Below, in pieces: positions 57,373 to 64,000 of a stretch of 64,000 nucleotides of DNA. The translations under genes and the position numbers were made by a program. The notes beneath the pieces were generated by a model. That model saw only the letters and a list, made by a program, of their open reading frames with translations. It had not been told where the DNA came from and did no database searches. How positions within the stretch are numbered: the first letter of the stretch is position 1; each line of letters begins with the position of its first letter. Origin of the DNA: Metapseudomonas sp043392685 (lineage in GTDB: Bacteria > Pseudomonadota > Gammaproteobacteria > Pseudomonadales > Pseudomonadaceae); NCBI GenBank assembly GCA_043392685.1, contig JBHZGM010000004.1. One strand, given 5' to 3'.

Positions 57373-58709
57373 CAGCCCAGGTGATCTTCGTCGACGACGA
57401 AGCGGCCATCCGTGACGCGGTGCGCGAATGGCTGGAACTCTCCGGCTTCGAGGTGCGGGTGGAATCCAGCGCAGAGGATTGCCTGAAGCGCCTCGATGCG
57501 GATTTCCCCGGCGTGGTCATCAGTGACCTGCGCATGCCCGGCATGGACGGCATGGCCCTGCTCCAGGCCGTGCAGGCGCTGGACCGCGAGCTGCCGTTCC
57601 TGATGGTCACCGGCCACGGCGACGTGCCCCAGGCGGTGGAAGCCATGCGCCTGGGCGCCTATGACTTCATCGAGAAACCCTTCACCGCCGAGCGCCTGCT
57701 GGAAAGCCTGCACCGCGCCCTGGAAAAGCGTCGGCTGGTCCAGGAGAACCGTCGCCTGCGGGTCGAGGTACAGCTCAAGGACCAGCTCGACGGCCGTCTG
57801 CTGGGCATGTCCAGGCCCATGGTGCAATTGCGCCGGAAGGTGCTGGACCTGGCCGCCACTCCGGTCAACGTCCTGCTGCGCGGCGACACCGGCGCCGGCA
57901 AGGAAATGGTCGCACGCTGCCTGCACGACTTCGGTCCCCGCGCCGGCAAGCCCTTCGTGGCGCTGAACTGCGCGGCCATTCCGGAGAACCTCTTCGAGAG
58001 CGAACTGTTCGGCCACGAGAGCGGCGCCTTCACCGGCGCCCAGGGCAAGCGCATCGGCAAGATCGAACACGCCCACGGCGGCACCCTGTTTCTCGACGAA
58101 ATCGAAAGCATGCCGCTGGCGCAGCAGGTGAAGCTGCTGCGAGTGCTGCAGGAGCAGCGCCTGGAACGCCTGGGCTCGAACCAGAGCATCGCTGTGGATA
58201 TCCGCGTGGTGGCCGCCACCAAGCCGGACCTGCGCGACGAAGTCCGCGCCGGACGCTTCCGCGAAGACCTGCTCTACCGCCTGAACGTGGCGGAACTGCA
58301 ACTGCCCGCGCTGCGCGAGCGCCGCGAAGACATTCCCTTGCTGTTCGAACACTTTGCCCGCCAGGCCAGCGAACGCCTGGGCCGGCCGCAGCCGGCGCTG
58401 ACCCCGGCCGAACTGGCCCAGCTCCTGGCCCACGACTGGCCGGGCAACGTGCGTGAGCTGGCCAACGCCGCCGAGCGCCATGTGCTGGGGTTATCCACAG
58501 GCCGGGCGGATCGGGCCGAGGGGGAACCCTCCCTGGCCGAACTGATGGAAGCCTATGAGGCGCAATGCCTGCGCCAGGCCCTGGCGCGCTGCCAGGGCGA
58601 CATCAAGGCGGTGATGGACCTGCTGCGCCTGCCGCGCCGCACCCTCAACGAGAAGATGGTCCGCCACGGCCTGGCGCGCAGCGAGTTCCTGCGTGGCGAG
58701 GATGATTGA
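57369..58709 (+). CDS. mifR: Sigma-54-dependent response regulator MifR
   Basis: Response regulator of 446 residues. The receiver domain (FVDDEAAIRDAV, phospho-acceptor aspartate in VVISDLRMPGMDG) spans 1-120. The AAA+ domain has Walker A GDTGAGKE, the GAFTGA loop that contacts sigma-54, and GGTLFLDEIESM (Walker B). A Fis-type C-terminal helix-turn-helix (DIKAVMDLLRLPRRTLNEKM) ends it. It overlaps mifS by 4 bases. The next gene downstream, a dicarboxylate carrier with a sigma-54 promoter, is the obvious target. Confidence 0.94.
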   Translation: MTAQVIFVDDEAAIRDAVREWLELSGFEVRVESSAEDCLKRLDADFPGVVISDLRMPGMDGMALLQAVQALDRELPFLMVTGHGDVPQAVEAMRLGAYDFIEKPFTAERLLESLHRALEKRRLVQENRRLRVEVQLKDQLDGRLLGMSRPMVQLRRKVLDLAATPVNVLLRGDTGAGKEMVARCLHDFGPRAGKPFVALNCAAIPENLFESELFGHESGAFTGAQGKRIGKIEHAHGGTLFLDEIESMPLAQQVKLLRVLQEQRLERLGSNQSIAVDIRVVAATKPDLRDEVRAGRFREDLLYRLNVAELQLPALRERREDIPLLFEHFARQASERLGRPQPALTPAELAQLLAHDWPGNVRELANAAERHVLGLSTGRADRAEGEPSLAELMEAYEAQCLRQALARCQGDIKAVMDLLRLPRRTLNEKMVRHGLARSEFLRGEDD

Positions 58710-58727
58710 AGGTCGGCACGGATAGCC

Positions 58728-58748
58728 CCCTCTCCCTCTGGGAGAGGG
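58728..58748 (+). terminator. CCCTCTCCCTCTGGGAGAGGG hairpin after mifR
   Basis: A GC-rich hairpin with arms CCCTCTCC / GGAGAGGG, 20 bases past the mifR stop. It belongs to a dispersed repeat type also seen at 15963-16000, so it may be a repeat as much as a terminator. Confidence 0.55.
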
Positions 58749-58789
58749 TTGAGGCAGCTGGATCTGGCCGGGATTCCCAAGGACAGACC

Positions 58790-58935
58790 TATGGCCTGCT
58801 TTCGCGAATGAGTTCGCCCACAAGGCCGGGAGGCTTTTGCAGGTTGGGTCGGGCGGCGCTCCGCGAGCGAAGCGAAACCCAACCCAGCGGCCTCGCCTTG
58901 TAGCGTTGGGCCTCGTTCCTCGGACCAACCTACGG
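58790..58935. repeat. Degenerate intergenic repeats between mifR and the transporter gene
   Basis: TTTCGCGAATGAGTTCGCCC (58799-58818) resembles the element at 16057-16072. A TTGGGT / ACCCAA inverted repeat with GCGAAGCGAAACCC resembles the 2601 family. No gene is seen from 58710 to 59179. Confidence 0.5.
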
Positions 58936-58993
58936 GACTGATCGACATGGAATCTCCCACACCATGCCCTGCCAGCCCTCAACCTGATCATCG

Positions 58994-59037
58994 GCGGAAT
59001 CTTGCTTATCACCCTCCTGGCATCGGCAGGATTCCGC
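58994..59037. promoter_or_regulatory. Candidate MifR upstream activating sequence
   Basis: Inverted repeat GCGGAATCTTGC (58994-59005) / GCAGGATTCCGC (59026-59037) with one mismatch and a 20-bp spacer. It is centred about 80-85 bp upstream of the sigma-54 -24 element, the right distance for an enhancer-binding protein site. Confidence 0.65.
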
Positions 59038-59091
59038 GCATGATCGCCACGAAACCTCGCTGAAACCGCTCTATTCCGGGACTTTCCTCCC

Positions 59092-59109
59092 CTGGCACAG
59101 CTTCTGCTA
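59092..59109 (+). promoter_or_regulatory. Sigma-54 promoter of the transporter gene
   Basis: TGGCACAGCTTCTGCT has the invariant GG-N10-GC spacing. The -24 TGGCAC is perfect and the -12 CTGC differs from TTGC at one base. The start codon lies about 70 bases downstream. Confidence 0.75.
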
Positions 59110-59179
59110 TGTGCCTGACGCACCAACGCGGCTTCGGCCAGCCCCCACAAAAACAACTACTACGCGTCGAGGAAAGATG

Positions 59180-60487
59180 ATGGATAACTCCAGCACCCTG
59201 ACTGCCTCTGCAGAACCCCGTACGACATCGCAACGCATCAAATCGATTTTCAGTGGCTCGGTAGGCAACCTTGTCGAGTGGTACGACTGGTACGTCTACG
59301 CGGCCTTCTCGCTGTACTTCGCCAAGGCCTTCTTCCCCCAGGGCGACATGACTGCCCAGTTGCTCAATACTGCGGCCATCTTCGCCGTGGGCTTCCTGAT
59401 GCGCCCCATCGGCGGCTGGCTGATGGGCATCTACGCCGACCGCAAGGGCCGCAAGGCTGCCCTGCTGGCCTCGGTGCTCTTGATGTGCTTCGGCTCGCTG
59501 ATCATCGCCCTGACCCCCAGCTACGAAACCATCGGTGTCGCCGCCCCCATCCTGCTGGTGGTCGCGCGCCTGCTGCAGGGCCTCTCGGTAGGTGGTGAAT
59601 ACGGCACCTCGGCCACTTACCTGTCGGAGATGGCGACCAAGGAGCAACGCGGATTCTTCTCCAGCTTCCAGTACGTGACCCTGATTTCCGGCCAGCTCAT
59701 CGCCCTGGCGGTGCTGATCATCCTGCAGCAGACCCTGAACACCGAACAGCTGGAAAGCTGGGGCTGGCGCGTGCCCTTCTTCATCGGCGCCCTGTGTGCG
59801 GTAGTCGCCATGTTCCTGCGTCGCGGCATGGAAGAGACCGAGTCCTTCACCAAGAAGAAGGAAAAGCCGAAGGAAAGCCTGCTGCGTACCCTGCTGCGCC
59901 ATCCCAAGGAAGTGCTCACCGTGGTCGGCCTGACCATGGGCGGTACCCTGGCCTTCTACACCTACACCACCTACATGCAGAAGTACCTGGTGAACACCGT
60001 GGGCATGAGCAAGGGCGACTCGACCATGATCTCGGCCGCCACGCTGTTCCTGTTCATGCTGCTGCAACCCATCGTTGGCTCGCTTTCCGACAAGATCGGC
60101 CGTCGCCCGATCCTGATCGCCTTCGGCGTGATGGGCACCCTGTTCACCTACCCGATCCTCAGCACCCTGCACAGTATCGAAACCTGGTGGGGCGCGTTCT
60201 TCCTGATCATGGCGGCGCTGATCATCGTCAGTGGCTACACCTCGATCAACGCCGTGGTGAAGGCCGAGCTGTTCCCCACCGAAATCCGCGCCCTGGGCGT
60301 GGGCCTGCCCTATGCACTCACCGTGTCCATCTTCGGCGGCACCGCCGAATACGTGGCCCTGTGGTTCAAGAGCATCGGCATGGAAAGCGGCTTCTACTGG
60401 TACGTCACCGCGTGCATCGCCTGCTCGCTGCTGGTGTACCTGTTCATGAAGGACACCCGCACCCATTCGCGGATGAACCAGGACTGA
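59180..60487 (+). CDS. Alpha-ketoglutarate/dicarboxylate MFS transporter (KgtP-like)
   Basis: Inner-membrane MHS-family symporter, 435 residues and about 12 helices. SVGNLVEWYDWYVYAAFSLYFAKAFFP opens TM1, GIYADRKGRKAAL is the TM2-TM3 loop, and RLLQGLSVGGEYGTSATYLSEMA is the family signature. GSLSDKIGRRP is the second loop motif. It corresponds to the P. aeruginosa carrier needed for alpha-ketoglutarate growth under MifSR control. Two adjacent ATGs exist (59177, 59180); the second has the better spacing to GAGG. A terminator follows. Confidence 0.92.
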   Translation: MDNSSTLTASAEPRTTSQRIKSIFSGSVGNLVEWYDWYVYAAFSLYFAKAFFPQGDMTAQLLNTAAIFAVGFLMRPIGGWLMGIYADRKGRKAALLASVLLMCFGSLIIALTPSYETIGVAAPILLVVARLLQGLSVGGEYGTSATYLSEMATKEQRGFFSSFQYVTLISGQLIALAVLIILQQTLNTEQLESWGWRVPFFIGALCAVVAMFLRRGMEETESFTKKKEKPKESLLRTLLRHPKEVLTVVGLTMGGTLAFYTYTTYMQKYLVNTVGMSKGDSTMISAATLFLFMLLQPIVGSLSDKIGRRPILIAFGVMGTLFTYPILSTLHSIETWWGAFFLIMAALIIVSGYTSINAVVKAELFPTEIRALGVGLPYALTVSIFGGTAEYVALWFKSIGMESGFYWYVTACIACSLLVYLFMKDTRTHSRMNQD

Positions 60488-60510
60488 TCCCTTCTCCGGA
60501 TCGACACGAC

Positions 60511-60537
60511 ACGGGCCCTTCGGGGCCCGTTTTCGTT
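60511..60537 (+). terminator. Rho-independent terminator of the transporter gene
   Basis: Stem ACGGGCCC / GGGCCCGT with a TTCG loop, followed by TTTTCGTTT. Confidence 0.95.
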
Positions 60538-60748
60538 TCCGGGGGAATCCGAGTGTTCGTTGGGGGCATTTCCCCCGAGCGTAAAGCCGACCTCTTTAGC
60601 TCCGTCTGGACCCTAGGGCGCGGCGCTGTACACACCGATTCCGAGATTGACTTCGACCTACGTCAAACCATCGGCGCACGCGACGCCCCCCCTAGCGAAT
60701 CGGCCTAACCCTTCCAGCCCGGGAAAACCTGCGATACCCGGCGCTCTC

Positions 60749-61714
60749 TTAGTCCAGCCGGCACGCAGCCAATCCCGCCTTCAGCGCCGGCTCGTCCTGG
60801 GGCCCGGCGAAGATCAGTTCCAGACGCGAATCCTTGCGCCATTCGCTGGCCTGCCAGTGGATCGGTGCGCCATCCAGGGCATTGCCGGAGAGCCAGCCGG
60901 CGTTGGTCTGCAGCACCAGCTTGGCGCGGCGCCAGGGCAGGCTGGCCAGCCATAGCTGCAGGCGCATCAGTTCGAATCGCTGGCTCGGATGCCAACGCCA
61001 ACCCATGCTCCAAGCGTCGTCACCAGCCTGGATCTGGCAGATGGGGTCGGCCGGATTCCTCCACAGGACGGCCGGTTTATCCACACCTGTTGGTAAGTCA
61101 GTGATACCAACAGCTTTTCCAGAATGTGAATGAATACCTGGAAGCTGCTGAATATCCAGCCTCCCGTAAGTCGTCCACAGCAGAGTAACCTTGGGCAGTT
61201 TCGCGACAAGTTGTTCACAGGTGGCAGAATCCAGGCCTTCGGCCTTGTTTAGTAGCATAAGGCCAGCACTCAAAAGTGCCTCCCGCTGGCTGTCTGGCAG
61301 TAGCTGGCCCGTAGCCAGCGCCGCCGCGTCGAGCACCATGACGCTCGGCTGTAGCGCCAGTACGCCCTCCCAAGGGGGTTCGCGTAGCTGTCGCAGTAGC
61401 TCGACCGGGTGTCCGAGTCCGGAAGGCTCGATCAGTAGCCGGTCTGGCCGCGCCTTGCGCAGTAGCCGGCCAAGTCCGACCTGGAAGGGCGCGCCGTTGA
61501 CGCAGCAGACGCAACCGCCCGCCACCTCGGCGATGGCGATGCCGTCGTCGTTGCTGGTGAGCAGTGCCGCGTCCAGGCCGATCTGGCCAAATTCGTTGAT
61601 CAGTACCGCCCAGCGTTCATGGGCAGGCCGCTGCGCCAGCAAGTGACGGATCAGGCTGGTCTTGCCGGCGCCCAGGGGCCCGGCGATGAGATGGGTAGGG
61701 ATATGAGTAAGCAT
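60749..61714 (-). CDS. CobW/P47K-family GTPase
   Basis: COG0523 metal-chaperone GTPase, 321 residues. Walker A GPLGAGKTSL near the N-terminus, the metal-binding CVCC motif (GGCVCCVNGAPF), LLIEPSGLGHP, and NKAE (guanine recognition). A shortened C-terminal CobW_C domain follows. It lies close to zigA, another family member. It may act in zinc or cobalt handling, but no Zur box was found directly upstream. An exact TTATCCACA is at 61077-61085. Confidence 0.9.
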   Translation of the reverse strand: MLTHIPTHLIAGPLGAGKTSLIRHLLAQRPAHERWAVLINEFGQIGLDAALLTSNDDGIAIAEVAGGCVCCVNGAPFQVGLGRLLRKARPDRLLIEPSGLGHPVELLRQLREPPWEGVLALQPSVMVLDAAALATGQLLPDSQREALLSAGLMLLNKAEGLDSATCEQLVAKLPKVTLLWTTYGRLDIQQLPGIHSHSGKAVGITDLPTGVDKPAVLWRNPADPICQIQAGDDAWSMGWRWHPSQRFELMRLQLWLASLPWRRAKLVLQTNAGWLSGNALDGAPIHWQASEWRKDSRLELIFAGPQDEPALKAGLAACRLD

Positions 61715-61793
61715 GGACCTATGGTGCTGCTTCACAGCCTGCCGAGAAAGCCTCGTGCTAGAGTCGCGTGCTTCATGACCCGGAAGACCTCCC

Positions 61794-62141
61794 ATGCGTA
61801 TCTGGTTGCTGCCCGTGCTGCTGTTGCTGTCCGTCGACGTCCATGCCCAAGCCTGTGTTGTCCACAGCCAGGGCGACGGGCTCGACGTGAAGCTCTGCCA
61901 GGAAAACCGTAGCATCCCGCCGCAACTCTTTCGTGACGGCTTCTGCAAGCCGGAGATGAAGGGCCAGAAAGTCGAAGTCAGCTTTGTGGATAACTGTCCG
62001 GCCGGTGCATTCGGCGTGTGCCGCAATGCCAGGGTCAGCAACCAGGCCTACCGCCAGGATATCCACTACTACGGCGTGGCCAGCGATGCCCGCTACCTGA
62101 AGCCCTTTTGCGAAACCCAGAGCCAAGGCAAGTGGGAGTAA
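61794..62141 (+). CDS. Secreted cysteine-containing protein, unknown function
   Basis: A 115-residue exported protein with signal peptide MRIWLLPVLLLLSVDVHA. The mature part has six cysteines (ACVVHS, KLCQEN, FCKPEM, NCPAGAFGVCRN, PFCETQ), likely disulfide-bonded. I do not recognise the family. GGAAG lies before the ATG. It is between two CobW-family genes but on the opposite strand. One exact TGTGGATAA is inside it (61985-61993). Confidence 0.75.
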   Translation: MRIWLLPVLLLLSVDVHAQACVVHSQGDGLDVKLCQENRSIPPQLFRDGFCKPEMKGQKVEVSFVDNCPAGAFGVCRNARVSNQAYRQDIHYYGVASDARYLKPFCETQSQGKWE

Positions 62142-62166
62142 GGCCAGTCCCCCCGCTCGGAACCTT

Positions 62167-62222
62167 GCAGGAGTCAGCTTGCCGGCGAAACGAGGCCATT
62201 CGCCAGAAAGCCAGCTCCACGG
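62167..62222. repeat. Degenerate GGAGxxAGCT palindrome
   Basis: CAGGAGTCAGCTTGCCGGCGAA and TTCGCCAGAAAGCCAGCTCC (read as arms) resemble the element at 39628-39693. Located between convergent genes. Confidence 0.5.
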
Positions 62223-62293
62223 GCAACGCCGTTACCTGCAACACTTGATGCAGAAACGGCAAGTTCATGCGCCCGGCAGCTGCCGCGCCAGGG

Positions 62294-63502
<1,209 letters not shown>

Positions 63503-63580
63503 GGGATTTCCTCTCAGGCTTGGCGTTGGCGGTGGCACCTGGCGTTGAAACGGCAGGTGGTGGTTCTCGGATGTCTAATT

Positions 63581-63595
63581 TGTTATAACATAACA
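63581..63595. promoter_or_regulatory. Zur box between zigA and folE2
   Basis: TGTTAT-AAC-ATAACA, a perfect palindrome matching the Zur consensus core (TGTTATAnTATAACA), centred in the divergent region. De-repression of both genes under zinc limitation is expected. Confidence 0.85.
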
Positions 63596-63623
63596 ATCGC
63601 TGCTGATTTCAAGAGCCCGACTG

Positions 63624-64000
63624 ATGAACGCCCTCTCTCTCCCGGATATCGCCGCGCAAACCTCTACCTTCGACCTGCCCCTGGACTGGGTCGGCATGTG
63701 CGGCATTGCCCAGCCCGTGGTACTAGCGGGACAGCGCATCGCCACGCGGGTCGATGCTGGCGTCAGCCTGGATGACGTCGGTGCTCGGGGTATCCATATG
63801 TCGCGCCTCTACCTGGCATTGGAGGAACTGGAACGGGAGACGCTATCCGGCCCCCTGTTGCGCCGGGTGCTGGCACGCTTCCTCGAGAGCCACCGGGGCC
63901 TGTCGGCCAGCGCCAGCCTGCGCGTACGTGGAGAAGCCTTACTGCAGCGGCCAGCGCTGGTAAGCCCGCTGGCCGGATGGAAGGCCTATCCGTTCGAGGT
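63624..64000 (+). CDS. folE2: GTP cyclohydrolase FolE2 (type IB), partial
   Basis: The first 125 residues of a FolE2-family enzyme, cut by the window end. Residues such as MNALSLPDIAAQTSTFDLPLDWVGMCGIAQPV, VDAGVSLDDVGARGIHMSRLY and LVSPLAGWKAYPFEV belong to the GCYH-IB family. It makes dihydroneopterin triphosphate for folate when zinc is too scarce for the zinc-dependent FolE. It is controlled by the Zur box just upstream. Confidence 0.92.
   Translation, partial: MNALSLPDIAAQTSTFDLPLDWVGMCGIAQPVVLAGQRIATRVDAGVSLDDVGARGIHMSRLYLALEELERETLSGPLLRRVLARFLESHRGLSASASLRVRGEALLQRPALVSPLAGWKAYPFE

Noticed and set aside
60541..60748. Possible small gene or regulatory RNA between the transporter and CobW genes
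   Set aside because: I see no promoter, hairpin or ribosome site beyond the transporter terminator.

Overview
The window looks like a chromosomal segment of a high-GC Pseudomonas. Gene order matches, from family knowledge, the part of the P. aeruginosa chromosome that runs up to the replication origin: pstS, purEK, aspA with its LysR gene, a MocR gene, the two-subunit pyruvate carboxylase with pycR, an RpiR gene with zwf, uvrD, a kef-type antiporter, a GntR/aminotransferase/glutamine-synthetase group, mifSR, an alpha-ketoglutarate transporter, and a Zur-controlled zigA/folE2 pair. The genes present are core-type Pseudomonas genes, and I see no prophage, integron, insertion sequence, CRISPR array, tRNA or rRNA. 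The genus call is firm; the species is not determinable by eye.

Layout. 0-16 kb: phosphate-binding protein with a Pho box, a sorbosone-dehydrogenase-like lipoprotein, an MFS carrier, a thioesterase, a four-gene MacAB-like export operon, a mutarotase, small envelope proteins, purEK, and LysR/aspA. 16-23 kb: MocR regulator divergent from a PaiB/GNAT/GNAT operon, an XRE regulator, an alanine/glycine symporter and an asparaginase. 23-32 kb: central carbon metabolism, with pyruvate carboxylase and its regulator across a large palindrome, then an RpiR regulator divergent from zwf across a TGTAGT/ACTACA palindrome. 32-43 kb: a GGDEF/EAL protein, uvrD, TetR, a Tim44-domain protein, a YbaK deacylase, a SMI1/KNR4 protein and a CPA2 antiporter. 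43-48 kb: amine or polyamine catabolism (GntR, aminotransferase, glutamine-synthetase-like ligase), a solute-binding protein and a thioesterase.

48.3-49.8 kb is the most unusual stretch. A 214-bp MITE-like element abuts the thioesterase stop codon. It is followed by about 1.2 kb of non-coding DNA built from diverged tandem units of roughly 300 bp, which carry nine DnaA-box-like motifs, all in one orientation. Exact TTATCCACA boxes are also scattered through the genes from 50 to 62 kb (five in mifS alone) and in a small group at 16-19.5 kb. They are read in several different reading frames, which points to selection on the DNA rather than on a protein motif.

49.8-64 kb: a secreted protein joining one CXXCH motif to a C-terminal MVL-like lectin domain, a copper-handling operon (DUF2946, PepSY, PCuAC), mifS-mifR followed by an alpha-ketoglutarate-type carrier with a sigma-54 promoter and an upstream inverted repeat, a CobW GTPase, a secreted cysteine-containing protein, and zigA and folE2 diverging from a Zur box. 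Intergenic regions hold several families of short palindromic repeats typical of Pseudomonas.
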